Shown here: piece after piece, positions 35,403 through 44,040 of the stretch
Numbering within the stretch: position 1 is the first letter of the stretch
Layout: every line of letters starts with the position of its first letter
NCBI RefSeq assembly: GCF_004361735.1
Contig: NZ_SNVV01000012.1
Coordinates: 1-64,000 of the forward strand
DNA length: 64,000 nucleotides
Origin: Azoarcus indigens
Lineage (GTDB): Bacteria > Pseudomonadota > Gammaproteobacteria > Burkholderiales > Rhodocyclaceae
Direction: 5' to 3'
Translations under genes and position numbers: made by a program
The notes under the pieces: model-generated
Databases searched by the model: none
What the model was told of the DNA's origin: nothing
The model's input: only the letters and a program-made list of their open reading frames with translations

Positions 35403-35559
35403 CTTTTCCACTCCTCCCCCTGAATAGTGGACTCGATTAACAGGAGGATGCGCCTTGAGCAGGGCAGATGTTCGGCGGTTGCAACCACACCACCGTGCTG
35501 CATGCCCCCTGCAAGATACCTCTCATCGACCCTATGCAGTCAGCCCTCAAGGAGCCCAA

Positions 35560-35910
35560 ATGAATACACGCTTTCCGAACTGGTTTCGCCTCCGGATTCA
35601 TGGCCGGATGAGCGAGGCAGCCGCAAGCAAGGCCGGTATGGCACTCGCCATAGGGGCGGCTGTTCTGATGGGATGTCTCGGGGCCGCATTCTTGTTGGCG
35701 ACCTATTCGTGGACCATCCCTACACTGACGAGCGCCCCATCCGCAGCAACAGAGGCAGAGCTCTCCACCTCCCGCAATCTCCCCTTGACCCGCTGCCACC
35801 GGCGGGTCATCGTTGCGGCATCCATCCCGAACTCGTTGCACAGGTCGGCCAACTTCACCGGCCGCCCGAAGTACCTGCAGATCAACTTCAGCACTAGGCG
35901 CGTCGGATGA
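35560..35910 (+). CDS. Possible small membrane protein antisense to the late regulator
   Basis: A 116-residue frame whose ATG has AGGAG 7 bases upstream and whose residues about 27-50 form a convincing transmembrane helix (MALAIGAAVLMGCLGAAFLL). Its last 208 bases run antisense through the Q-like gene, so that part of the protein may be an artefact. It may be a real moron in the gap before the late promoter, or coincidence. Confidence 0.35.
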   Translation: MNTRFPNWFRLRIHGRMSEAAASKAGMALAIGAAVLMGCLGAAFLLATYSWTIPTLTSAPSAATEAELSTSRNLPLTRCHRRVIVAASIPNSLHRSANFTGRPKYLQINFSTRRVG

Positions 35911-36233
35911 GCGCCTGTGGGCAGCGCCGCAACCGCCGTCCGCAGCAGCCTTGGCAGCGCCTCTTCGAACTCCCTGTCAGTGACAACGTACCGGCACACC
36001 AGCACGTAGCGGTAGTCATGCGGCAGCGCTTCCACAACCCGCTTCACGCTCCCGGCCACGGCAGCGCCATCCAGGCCATGCAGACCACGGCCCGAGCCCA
36101 GCCCCAGCCCGCGCATCATCTTGCCCATGAGCGTCATCGGGTACTGCTGAGTGTTGTAGGCGTAGGCGAATCGCAGCGCCTCGTGCCCGCTCCTGAAGAG
36201 CGCCTCTTCCTGTGCCGTCGCCGTCGTTGCCAT
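35703..36233 (-). CDS. Putative late-gene regulator, Q-like
   Basis: A 176-residue protein, last of the leftward early operon. The C-terminal half contains a DNA-binding-like helix-turn-helix (VKLADLCNEFGMDAATMTRRWQRV split at about 125-150) preceded by YRYVLVCRYV. Size, position after ninB and before a promoter-terminator pair match lambdoid Q antiterminators, though sequence similarity to lambda Q is not obvious. AAGGAG lies 8 bases before the ATG at 36233. Confidence 0.62.
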   Translation of the reverse strand: MATTATAQEEALFRSGHEALRFAYAYNTQQYPMTLMGKMMRGLGLGSGRGLHGLDGAAVAGSVKRVVEALPHDYRYVLVCRYVVTDREFEEALPRLLRTAVAALPTGAHPTRLVLKLICRYFGRPVKLADLCNEFGMDAATMTRRWQRVKGRLREVESSASVAADGALVSVGMVHE

Positions 36234-36252
36234 CGCCCTACACTCCTTCATC

Positions 36253-36663
36253 TCAATCAAATTCCACCCCCAGCTCGCTGGCCGCGTACGCCTGGACCTT
36301 CGCCAGGTACTCGGAAAACTCGCCAACCGTCATCTGCGTTGTGCTCTTGCGCCGCGTCACGATCTCGCCGTCGGGCAACACGACCTCATCGCACACGCCG
36401 AACCGTCGAGCGAACATTTCGTGCCACACGTCCTTGTCGTACCGTCGGCCATCCACCCATCCTTGCTCAGCGATGGTTGTCAGCACCGCACCCCAGTAGA
36501 AGCGGTTCTGCTCGGCGTTGCGCTTGCGGTCTTCCGCCGTGACGATCACGCGCAGCGGCTTGCCGTTGTCGATGCACGAACGGGCGTTCGCGGCCACGAA
36601 AGCGGCCAGCGCCTTCCATGCCGGCTCGGCCTTGAGCACGAATTCGCGGTAGAGCGCGCTCAT
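36253..36663 (-). CDS. ninB: NinB-family recombination mediator
   Basis: The 136-residue protein carries the NinB (lambda Orf) pattern: RVIVTAEDRKRNAEQNRFYW and TTQMTVGEFSEYLAKVQAYA with a C-terminal acidic end. NinB binds single-stranded DNA and assists phage recombination in place of RecFOR. It overlaps its upstream neighbour by 4 bases. Confidence 0.88.
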   Translation of the reverse strand: MSALYREFVLKAEPAWKALAAFVAANARSCIDNGKPLRVIVTAEDRKRNAEQNRFYWGAVLTTIAEQGWVDGRRYDKDVWHEMFARRFGVCDEVVLPDGEIVTRRKSTTQMTVGEFSEYLAKVQAYAASELGVEFD

Positions 36664-37259
36664 GCGGCCGCCTCCTGCAAAATCCTCCCGCTCTTCGAAT
36701 CAATGACCCCGAGAGCACAGGCTCGCCACAACACGGTATCTACGGCAGAGACCGTCAGCCCCGTTTCACCGGCCAGTCTTTCGCACAGCGCCTGAGCTGT
36801 GCAGCCCTCCCGATCGGCAAGACTCTGCAGGTGGACATCTGGTTTCGCGTACGGGAGCCCGAAGTTCTTGGCCAAGTGATACTTGGTGATGGGGCCGACC
36901 CACGGCAGGCTTTCGAGATATGCCAGCTTGTCGTCTGCGCGGTTGTACCCGGCAAGCAAATCAGCCCGCTCTTCCCATACGCGCTCTATGGCTGCCGCTT
37001 TCCCTTTGTGCCCGAACGCCTCACGCACCGGCTTGCCAGACCACAGCGCGTCCATACAACGCTCGAAAATGCCTTGCGCCACAGTGTTCTTCATGCCGCT
37101 GTTGCAGATCACGAAAATGACATCCTGGGCGAACTGCACCCCGCCCACCGGTGGCCGTACGTTCAACGCCCACGCAATGTCGTCCTCAGCCACTTGGCCA
37201 AGCGCCGCCCGAATCCGGCCGAACATGCGGCCATCGATTACCGTGCAGTCATCGCTCAC
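36660..37259 (-). CDS. Endonuclease III/HhH-GPD-like protein
   Basis: The 199-residue protein includes a helix-hairpin-helix-like LESLPWVGPITKYHLAKNFG followed 3 residues later by KPDVHLQ, resembling the GVGxxTA...VDTH block of HhH-GPD DNA glycosylases with their catalytic Asp. The 4Fe-4S cysteine cluster of Nth is not seen, and the catalytic Lys of bifunctional enzymes is not evident. It lies between ninB and rusA with 4-base overlaps, so it probably handles phage DNA repair or modified bases. Role is inference. Confidence 0.6.
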   Translation of the reverse strand: MSDDCTVIDGRMFGRIRAALGQVAEDDIAWALNVRPPVGGVQFAQDVIFVICNSGMKNTVAQGIFERCMDALWSGKPVREAFGHKGKAAAIERVWEERADLLAGYNRADDKLAYLESLPWVGPITKYHLAKNFGLPYAKPDVHLQSLADREGCTAQALCERLAGETGLTVSAVDTVLWRACALGVIDSKSGRILQEAAA

Positions 37260-37675
37260 GCCAGCACCTCCGCCACAGCCACCGAAGCCCCCGGCGTTTC
37301 GCCGTAAAGCTTCTTGATCGTGACCTCACACACCTGCTTGTCGTCGATGAACACGATGCCGTTGCAGGCGTCCGCGATGGCCTTCAACACGTTGTCGCAG
37401 TCGGGTTTCGTCGTCGGCCGGATTGCGCCGGCCAGCGCCGCAGCCCGCTTCCTCTTCGACCAACTCGCCGGCGGCACGGTGACCAAGTGCAACCCCATGC
37501 TCACGGCACCGGCCATCGGCGCACGCCCTTCCATCGCCTGCCGAGCAACCAGCGCCACCAGGTTCTCGTAGCGCGCAGTCGCATCCGGGGTATGCATGCG
37601 GATGCTGTTGCCCATACGGAATGCGCGGGGCCGGCCCTTTCCTACCGGCTCACCCGGCACGGTGAAACGAATCAT
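37256..37675 (-). CDS. rusA: RusA-family Holliday junction resolvase
   Basis: The 139-residue protein has the RusA signature: VPGEPVGKGRPRAF near the N-terminus and TTKPDCDNVLKAIADACNGI with FIDDKQVCEV, which supply the catalytic Asp residues. It cleaves branched recombination intermediates before packaging. ATG at 37675; it overlaps genes on both sides. Confidence 0.9.
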   Translation of the reverse strand: MIRFTVPGEPVGKGRPRAFRMGNSIRMHTPDATARYENLVALVARQAMEGRAPMAGAVSMGLHLVTVPPASWSKRKRAAALAGAIRPTTKPDCDNVLKAIADACNGIVFIDDKQVCEVTIKKLYGETPGASVAVAEVLA

Positions 37676-37878
37676 CGCCACTCCCCCTTCTCTCCTCGAT
37701 TGCCCATCTCCCACTGCCGATTCGCATCGGCCTGCAGCGCCGCGTACATCGGACTGCGCTTCATGGCTGCCATCGCCGCGGCATTGCGCTGCGCCCGCCA
37801 CCGGAGGAGCTGACGCACCAGGCAGCGGTGCATGTGCTCGGACGTGGATGTCAGGCCTCTTTCAATCGTTGAAGGCAT
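37672..37878 (-). CDS. Small basic phage protein (68 residues)
   Basis: Starts MPSTIERGLTSTSEHMHR and is rich in Arg, Ala and Met, mostly helical. GGGAGG precedes the ATG at a suitable distance. It overlaps the end of the helicase gene by 17 bases and rusA by 4. Function unknown. Confidence 0.6.
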   Translation of the reverse strand: MPSTIERGLTSTSEHMHRCLVRQLLRWRAQRNAAAMAAMKRSPMYAALQADANRQWEMGNRGEKGEWR

Positions 37879-39208
37879 ATGCCCTCCCCGCTGACGTCTC
37901 CGCCTCGCGCTCCACCCACCCCGGCGCCAGGTCGCCGAAGCTGGTGTATGCCCCCTGCCACGAAAGACGCACCACACCCGTCGCCCCCTGCCGGTGCTTG
38001 CGGATCAGCACCTCGGCCGTGCCCTTGTCCGGCGAGTCGGGGTTGTAGACCTCGTCCCGGTAGAGCATCAGCACGATGTCGGCGTCTTGCTCGATGGCGC
38101 CGGAGTCGCGCAGGTCCGACAGCACCGGGCGCTTGTTCGGCCGGCGCTCCAGGTCGCGGTTGAGCTGGGAGAGCGCGATGACCGGGCAGCCCAGCTCCTT
38201 CGCCATCGCCTTCAGGCCGCGGCTGATCTGCTCGATCTCGCTGTTGCGGTTGCTGGACTTGGAGGGCGTGCCCTCCATCAGCTGCAGGTAGTCGATCACC
38301 ACCAGCGAGAGCGGATGCCGGCGGCGCAGGCGCTGCACCTTCGTCCGGATGTCAGCCAGGCGCTGAGCGGGCTGGTCGTCGATGAAGAGCTTCAAGCCCT
38401 GTAGACGGGAGACCGCGCTGGCGAAGCGCTCATGGTCATCCGAGCTCAGCTCGCCCCGGTTGATGCCCTCCAGCGGGATGCGGCCGACGCTGGAGAACAT
38501 CCGGGCCGCGAGTTCGAGGTCGGCCATCTCCTGGCTGAACACCGCCACGGCGCCGCCGCGCTCGGCTTCACGGGTGGCGATCTGCATCGCGAAGGAGGTC
38601 TTGCCCATCGCCGGGCGTGCCGCGACCAGCACCAGGTTCCCCGGCCGCATCTGGTGCAGCACCGCATCCAGGTCGCGGAAGCCGGTCGGGACGCCGTCCT
38701 GCTTGGGCTCGAAGCGCTTGCCGAACTCCGGCAGGAAGTCGCGGACGACATCGGCCATCACCCGGAGGCCACGCTTCTCGCCCTGCTCCTGGCTCAGCTC
38801 GGCAACCGCGGCCGACGCCGCCGCGATCTGCTCGCCGATGTCGCCACCTTCGTGGGCCAGCGCGGCGATACGGTCGGCGGTGGCGAGCAGCGCCCGACGG
38901 GCGGCCATTTCGCGGACCCGGGCAATGTGGCCAGGCAGCAGCGCGACGCTGAAGCCGGAATCGCTGCAGGCGATCCAGTAGCCCAGCTCCTCGCGGGCGG
39001 TACCGCGGTCGCGCAGCAGGTCCTGCAGGCGAACCGGATCGACCGGCAGGCCCTGCGACCAGGAGCCGAGGATGGCGGCGAAGGCTTCGCGGTGGGATTC
39101 GCCGGCGAAGGCGTCAGGGCGCAGGCCGTCGATCTGCTCGAGCAGGATCTGTCCCTGCAGGCAGCAGCCGACGATGACCTGCTCGGCTTGGAGGGCGAGG
39201 AGGCTCAT
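37862..39208 (-). CDS. dnaB: Replicative DNA helicase, DnaB type
   Basis: The 448-residue protein has a DnaB N-terminal helical domain (about 5-105) and a RecA-like ATPase: Walker A ARPAMGKTS (K203), Walker B LVVIDYLQLM, and the DnaB motifs LSQLNRDLERRPNKRP and SGAIEQDADIVLMLYR. It unwinds phage DNA at the fork and would be loaded by the gene product upstream, with which it overlaps by 4 bases. Confidence 0.94.
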   Translation of the reverse strand: MSLLALQAEQVIVGCCLQGQILLEQIDGLRPDAFAGESHREAFAAILGSWSQGLPVDPVRLQDLLRDRGTAREELGYWIACSDSGFSVALLPGHIARVREMAARRALLATADRIAALAHEGGDIGEQIAAASAAVAELSQEQGEKRGLRVMADVVRDFLPEFGKRFEPKQDGVPTGFRDLDAVLHQMRPGNLVLVAARPAMGKTSFAMQIATREAERGGAVAVFSQEMADLELAARMFSSVGRIPLEGINRGELSSDDHERFASAVSRLQGLKLFIDDQPAQRLADIRTKVQRLRRRHPLSLVVIDYLQLMEGTPSKSSNRNSEIEQISRGLKAMAKELGCPVIALSQLNRDLERRPNKRPVLSDLRDSGAIEQDADIVLMLYRDEVYNPDSPDKGTAEVLIRKHRQGATGVVRLSWQGAYTSFGDLAPGWVEREAETSAGRAYAFND

Positions 39209-39993
39209 GCAGCCTCCCGGAACTCGGCGTCAGCCTGCATGCCTGTTGTGCTCAGCCGGAACGCCTGATCGCGCTCAGACCAGCACCACAACCGTAGCCA
39301 GTTCCCCTCAACGGCGTTCAAGAACACCCGCCGCCAGTCGGCATAGCGCTTCTTCGCCGCCTTCTCGTCCCGCTGGTAGCGCTGCTTGAAGCGCAGCCAG
39401 GCGAGCTGAATCCAGTCGGCAGGCAACTTCACCTTCTCCGCGTATCGCCAGACCGGGGCGTACTCGGAAATGGCTTTTTCGCCGGTGGTCTTCAGCTCAT
39501 CCAGCCAGCTGGCAAAGGTCTGGGTCTTCCGTTTTTGTTTCGCAGCGATAGGGGGGGCTCCTTCCTGAGCGTTAGCGAAGGAAGGAGAGGGGTTTACTTC
39601 TGTTCTGTTCTGTTCTGGGGCGTTACTGGAACGGTCATGTAACGTTTCATCGTCTTTCTCTTTATCTGCCGCCTGCTTTTTCTTCTCCCGATGAGCGCGA
39701 ACCCGCGCCGTGCTTGAGTCTGAGGCGTACTGCCGTTTGCTCCAGTTGCACAGCGTCCAGTCGGATTTGATGAACCCTTTGCGCAGAAAGAGCGCTTTTG
39801 TCTGGGCAACTTCCTCTTCGGAGATGCGCATCGCGAACGCGATTGCAGCATCGCGTTCTGTTTCATGAAACGTTTCAATGCCGTTACTGCACTGCAAGCA
39901 GAACAGCATGATGAGCCGGCGCTGCATGGCCTCGCTCATCATCTGAACCTTCGGGTCCGAGGCAAACTCGGCGTACAGGCGGAGCCAGTCCAT
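39205..39993 (-). CDS. Replication initiator / helicase-loader protein (O-like)
   Basis: A 262-residue protein directly upstream of dnaB. The N-terminus (MDWLRLYAEFASDPKVQMM) and a winged-helix-like region (about 25-85) resemble phage replisome-organiser proteins. A charged linker (about 100-150) follows, then a helical C-terminal domain (WIQLAWLRFKQRYQRDEKAA). In lambdoid phages the equivalent gene O binds the origin within itself; iterons were not seen here by eye. Confidence 0.7.
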   Translation of the reverse strand: MDWLRLYAEFASDPKVQMMSEAMQRRLIMLFCLQCSNGIETFHETERDAAIAFAMRISEEEVAQTKALFLRKGFIKSDWTLCNWSKRQYASDSSTARVRAHREKKKQAADKEKDDETLHDRSSNAPEQNRTEVNPSPSFANAQEGAPPIAAKQKRKTQTFASWLDELKTTGEKAISEYAPVWRYAEKVKLPADWIQLAWLRFKQRYQRDEKAAKKRYADWRRVFLNAVEGNWLRLWCWSERDQAFRLSTTGMQADAEFREAA

Positions 39994-40163
39994 CAGCGCA
40001 GCCCCCGCTGTTTTTCCATCGCCTGCACCCGCTCAGGGCTGCGCCTGCGGATCAGCCGCACGAACTCATTTGCGGCGATCCGGCGCAGGCGGTCGCAAGC
40101 CAGCATGGCCCATTTGGCCGCCCAGATCCTCGCCTCAAGTACCGCGTCCCGGAGTGATGTCAT
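39993..40163 (-). CDS. Small basic helical protein (56 residues)
   Basis: Starts MTSLRDAVLEARIWAAKW. Rich in Arg and Ala, predicted as two helices. It overlaps the initiator gene (TGATG) and is overlapped by the tiny gene upstream, so a coupled early gene is likely. Function unknown. Confidence 0.6.
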   Translation of the reverse strand: MTSLRDAVLEARIWAAKWAMLACDRLRRIAANEFVRLIRRRSPERVQAMEKQRGLR

Positions 40164-40291
40164 CGCGCCCACCTCATGTCTGTGATGGGAGATGAGTCTC
40201 CCCGCTGGAGATGCCGCTGCCTACGCGGAAATGCCGACGTAATCGGGGACTTAGGTGCAGAAATGGAGGACGCGGAGAAAAAAGTGCTCAT
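40160..40291 (-). CDS. Tiny 43-residue protein between methyltransferase and replication genes
   Basis: The ATG overlaps the stop of the cytosine methyltransferase gene (ATGA), with GGGAGG 5 bases upstream, and its own stop overlaps the next start (ATGA). Double coupling supports translation. The product is short, Ser/Arg-rich and without motif; it may serve mainly to carry ribosomes across. Confidence 0.5.
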   Translation of the reverse strand: MSTFFSASSISAPKSPITSAFPRRQRHLQRGDSSPITDMRWAR

Positions 40292-41208
40292 GTGGCCTCC
40301 CGTGTCAGCGCAAGCCAGGCCGCTGCCGCCTGGAGCGGGACTTGTCCGTTGCCAGCGCACTTGATGCGGTCCATCCGAGAGGCCAGCCCATCCACCACTC
40401 GGCAAACGCCGGCGTCAGGCGGTGACCAGTCGTATGCGCCAACGTATCGCGCAGCGGCTTCGATCGTTTCTGCGTCTGCTGCAGATAGCCCGCCTCGCCG
40501 TACGGCGACTTGTAATCGGTGGCGCAGAGCGTCGGCAGTAGGAACTTCAGAGCGGTCGGAAGTCTCTTTTTGCCCCGAGCGGTCAGGGCGGCACCACCGG
40601 AGTTCTTCCAGTCCCGTGCGCATAGAGTCGGGAGGCGTTTGAGCGCTGTCGCCAACCCATCCCCGCTGTTCGCGCTTGCGCCTTTCCTGTTCCAGTTGCC
40701 GCATACCGTCAGCGTTGGCAGCAAGGAGCCACCAGCGCTTGCGCTCATGACCGGCGCCAACGTCAGACGCGGCAAGGGTTCCGTCTCGCCAGGAATATCC
40801 ACGCGCCACGAGGGCGGCGATGATGTCTCGCCGGCCTTTGGTGCGGATGCGCGGGGAATTTTCGAGCCAGACGAGGCTGGGCCGAACAACGTCAATTGCT
40901 CGGAAGACCTCCCAGACGAGGCCGCTGCGCTCGCCGGCAATGCCTGCGCCGCGACCAGCCGCAGAAACATCCTGGCAAGGGAAGCCCGCTGCGAGGCAAT
41001 CCACGCGGCCGGCCCATGGAGAGGAGTCGAACTCGCGGACGTCGCCTTGATGGACGTGCAGCCTAGGGAACCAGCCCTCTCTAGTTCGCTCACGCAGGAC
41101 GTTGCAGCAGTGGGCATCCCACTCGACGGCGACGATAGGCTGATGGTCGAGGATGAGATCGGCGAGGAGCCCTCCGCCCGCTCCGGCGAAAAGATGCATG
41201 GTGCGCAT
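40288..41208 (-). CDS. DNA (cytosine-5) methyltransferase
   Basis: The 306-residue protein has C5-methyltransferase motifs: I (HLFAGAGG, 5-12), IV with the catalytic Cys78 (GFPCQDVS), VI (WLENSPR, E116) and X (KCAGNGQVPLQAAA). It transfers methyl groups from S-adenosylmethionine to cytosine, probably protecting phage DNA from restriction. The target-recognition region (about 180-240) is short. Start 41208 lies 4 bases past the preceding adenine methyltransferase gene. Confidence 0.9.
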   Translation of the reverse strand: MRTMHLFAGAGGGLLADLILDHQPIVAVEWDAHCCNVLRERTREGWFPRLHVHQGDVREFDSSPWAGRVDCLAAGFPCQDVSAAGRGAGIAGERSGLVWEVFRAIDVVRPSLVWLENSPRIRTKGRRDIIAALVARGYSWRDGTLAASDVGAGHERKRWWLLAANADGMRQLEQERRKREQRGWVGDSAQTPPDSMRTGLEELRWCRPDRSGQKETSDRSEVPTADALRHRLQVAVRRGGLSAADAETIEAAARYVGAYDWSPPDAGVCRVVDGLASRMDRIKCAGNGQVPLQAAAAWLALTREAT

Positions 41209-41212
41209 GCGC

Positions 41213-42909
41213 TCACGCCGCCTCCATCGCCGACGCACGGCGCGCAACGAGGATCACCACGTCCACCGAGGTGCCGGCGAACTCGTTCGCATAGATCTTC
41301 GACCACTCGCAGGCCCAGCCCGGCAGCACGTCCTTGTTGCGGGCGCTGGCCGGCAGGATGGCGACGAGGCGGCCGCCGGCGGCGAGCAGGCCGGCCGCGT
41401 GCTCGATGTGTGCCTGCCACCGGCCTTCGCTGAAAGGCGGGTTCATCACGATCCGATCGGACAGGCGCGCATCCCAGCGCAGGAAGTCGCCCTGCACTAC
41501 GCTGTATCCCTTCGCCTCGAGCACCTTGCAATGCAGCTTGCTGATCTCGATGCAGAGCGTCCGGTCCTGCGGCATCAGATCCGCCAGGCCGCCGGTGCCG
41601 GCGCTGGGCTCCAGGCATGTGTGATCCGGCCCGATCTCCGCCAGCGCGATCGCCGCCTCGGCAACGTTCGCCGGCGTCGGGTAATACTGGTGCGCCTTCT
41701 GGTCGGGCAGGCAGCCGCTGGCGATGATGTCGGCGATCACCTCGCGCGGGTCGTATTCGAAGGCGTAGTACGTGCCGCCGCTGTCGTTCTTGGTCTTCAC
41801 GCCGCCGATGTAGGCGATGACACGCTCGGCCTTGTCGGCTACAGCACCCTTTCCCAAGCCGCCGCGAGGCTGCAGCGCATTCCGGATCTCGACGCGCCGG
41901 TACTTGTTTCGCCAGGCATCCGGCCCGGTGTTCTCGCCCATGTTGTAGGCCGTTTCCAAGTGCTCCAGCACGGCGATGACGGCGAACGGCAGCGGCCGGC
42001 CCATCATCACGAAGTCCTTCGGCTTCTTCTTCGGCTTGGCGCGGAATTCCGGCGGGATCGCGAGCGGGTATAGGTGCGCGAGCACGCAGTTCAGTCGCCA
42101 GGCCATGTCCGGGTGCACCTCGAGGTGCGCGGTGCCGCACTTGTAGGCGCGCAGCCGTAGCGCGCCGCCGTCGAGCGTCACCCACTCGCCGCGGCGCTCA
42201 CGGCGGGCGCGACCGACAATGCTCGACGTGCTGTTCCACTGCGGTTCGTCGCGCCCCATGAACTTGGCGATGACGCAGCGCAGGTCGTTGATGTAGCCCA
42301 CGCGATCTGAGCGGCTGTAGCCGTACTCGTCGGTCAGGTAGGCGATGATCATTCGCTTGCCGAAGGCGGCAGGGGAATTCGTCACGTGCTCGCCTGAGAG
42401 CGCGCGGAAGATGCCGTCGACGCGCTCGGCAAGGAACTTGGCGCGGCTGGCGAGCAGTCCCTGCAGCGTGGCGCGGACGGTTTCTTCTTCGAAATCCGGC
42501 AACGGCGGCGTCTCCCACTCCTTGCTGTCGCGGTGCTTCCTGACACCAGCCGGATTGCGGATCTGGGCGTTCCACTGGTTGCGGCGATCCTGCGGCATTG
42601 CGTCATAGACGTCGGTTAGCGAAAGTGCCTTCTGCCAGTAGGCGGCGTTCAGCGCGGCCACGGCGCCGTCTCGCCGGAAAAGCTGGGCGGCTGAGGCGCT
42701 CATCGACGTGCGGCCGCGGTCATCGGTGGCGTTACCGTCCAAGAAGTAGCCGATCACGGCCTTGCAGACATCGCTCTCGGAGAACGACGCGACCTGCTTA
42801 ATCCAACCGCGGGCCTGCTTGTACTCGGCAGCCATGCCGGTGACGAGGTCCGTAGCGGCAGGGGCGAAGAAATCGCCCATGACTTCTTCGAGTTCAAGAA
42901 TTGCGCCCA

Positions 42910-42913
<4 letters not shown>
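41213..42913 (-). CDS. DUF4942-type N6-adenine DNA methyltransferase
   Basis: The 566-residue protein has an N-terminal DUF4942-like half and a C-terminal Rossmann methyltransferase domain. Motif I is CLEPSAGTGGLAD (about 437-449) and motif IV is MNPPFSEGRWQAH (about 492-504), the NPPF class that methylates adenine or cytosine exocyclic amines. It overlaps its upstream neighbour and directly precedes a C5 methyltransferase gene, so the phage encodes two different DNA modifications in tandem. Confidence 0.86.
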
Positions 42914-43133
<220 letters not shown>

Positions 43134-43134
<1 letters not shown>

Positions 43135-43391
43135 CACCATCCCCTCCCCCGCGCCAAATCAATCACCGAGATCACCAATCGCAGCAGGACCGCGAGTGCC
43201 TCCTTCATCAGCTCCCAACTCGTCCGCGCCACCCAGGCCAGCGCAATAAGCGCCACCGGCAGCACCACGAACAGCAGGAGCGGCGAAATCAGCAGCCAGA
43301 CGGGAAGGTTGTAGCGGCCGACGACCTCAGCGAGGAGAAGCGCCAGCGCCGCGAGGACGGCGACGAGTTCGAGGCGGTGTTCGCGGTTCAT
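43134..43391 (-). CDS. Small membrane protein (85 residues)
   Basis: The protein has two hydrophobic segments (LVAVLAALALLLAEVV at about 8-23 and LLISPLLLFVVLPVALIALAW at about 33-53) and a helical, partly amphipathic C-terminus (LLRLVISVIDLARGRGW). Both ends overlap neighbouring genes (TGATG). It sits in the leftward early operon between two small regulators/accessory genes; an exclusion or membrane-association role is possible but unproven. Confidence 0.65.
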
Positions 43392-43714
43392 CACGGCAGT
43401 TCTCCCTTGTCCGCGCCGCGCTTGAGCAGCCGGTCCGCCATTCGTATGACCAACGCCGGCTTCAGGCCCAATAGACTCACGATGTCCTCTGCCTCCATGT
43501 CATCGATGGTCGCCTTCATGCGCATGTATTCGCTGAGGCTCAAGCCCAGTGCCCGAGCCTTGCGGTCGAGCAGCGCCTTCACTTCCGGAGGCATGCGAAT
43601 CGTCACGACGTCGTCCATTCGCTTGTCGGAGGAATCCACGGCGCGGCGGGAAAGATTCAGGTCGGGTTTCGGCGCAGAACGCCCGAACCAGGTACGGGGG
43701 TTGAGCCAAGACAT
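43391..43714 (-). CDS. Ribbon-helix-helix-like protein (107 residues)
   Basis: Residues about 34-70 (DDVVTIRMPPEVKALLDRKA, then GLSLSEYMRM) have the strand-helix-helix pattern of MetJ/Arc-type DNA-binding proteins. A basic N-terminal tail (WFGRSAPKPDLNLSRRA) precedes it. It is second in the leftward early operon, overlapping cro by one base, where lambda has cII. It may be an early regulator. Confidence 0.65.
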   Translation of the reverse strand: MSWLNPRTWFGRSAPKPDLNLSRRAVDSSDKRMDDVVTIRMPPEVKALLDRKARALGLSLSEYMRMKATIDDMEAEDIVSLLGLKPALVIRMADRLLKRGADKGELP

Positions 43715-43935
43715 CAGGCGGCCTCCTGGGGGCTTGTATCCCCACAGATGAATTCCAGCGTCGTGGGGTGGCCTCGCTCAGCGGCAATAGCCTTGATGCG
43801 ACGCGCGACAGTCAGGGTCAGCTCTTGGGCACCACGTTCGATGTGCGAAACGTTGCCCTGCGTAACTCCGATGGCGTCGGCGAAGGCGGCTTGAGAGAGT
43901 CCGAGCCGCTTGCGGATGGTCTGGACGTTGTTCAT
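43714..43935 (-). CDS. cro: Cro-like repressor
   Basis: The 73-residue protein is an XRE-type helix-turn-helix (IRKRLGLSQAAFADAIGVTQ, NVSHIERG). It is divergent from cI and first in the leftward early operon. The -10 element TAGTAT ends 7 bases before the ATG, so the message should be leaderless; no ribosome-binding site is present. It would bind the three operators in the gap and favour lytic growth. Confidence 0.87.
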   Translation of the reverse strand: MNNVQTIRKRLGLSQAAFADAIGVTQGNVSHIERGAQELTLTVARRIKAIAAERGHPTTLEFICGDTSPQEAA

Positions 43936-43942
43936 GCGCCAA

Positions 43943-43970
43943 ATACTAGCGCCGCTATTTAAAAAGTCAA
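43943..43970 (-). promoter_or_regulatory. Leftward early promoter (pR-like) driving cro
   Basis: On the minus strand: TTGACT (43965..43970), 16-bp spacer, TAGTAT (43943..43948). The -10 overlaps operator 1 and the -35 touches operator 2, so repressor binding would block it. The predicted start lies at about the cro ATG. Confidence 0.7.
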
Positions 43971-44007
43971 TAGTGCCACTTGTTGTCTATTTATTAGCGC
44001 CACTCAT
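43945..44007. promoter_or_regulatory. Triple operator between cro and cI (OR-like), with weak cI promoter
   Basis: Three related 15-bp sites occur at 43945..43959 (ACTAGCGCCGCTATT), 43969..43983 (reverse complement ACAAGTGGCACTATT) and 43993..44007 (ATTAGCGCCACTCAT). Their centres are exactly 24 bp apart, as in lambda OR. The half-site reads A-N-TAGCG. A weak rightward promoter for cI has -10 TATAGT at 44018..44023 and a poor -35 (TTAGCG) overlapping site 3, consistent with an activatable pRM. The cI leader would be about 10 bases with no ribosome-binding site. Confidence 0.78.
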
Positions 44008-44040
44008 ACTTAGTACCTATAGTTACCTGCCCTAGTAACC

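Noticed and set aside
40305-42185. 626-codon leftward frame overlapping both methyltransferase genes
   Set aside because: It runs out of frame through two genes with complete methyltransferase motifs and is Arg/Ala-rich noise.
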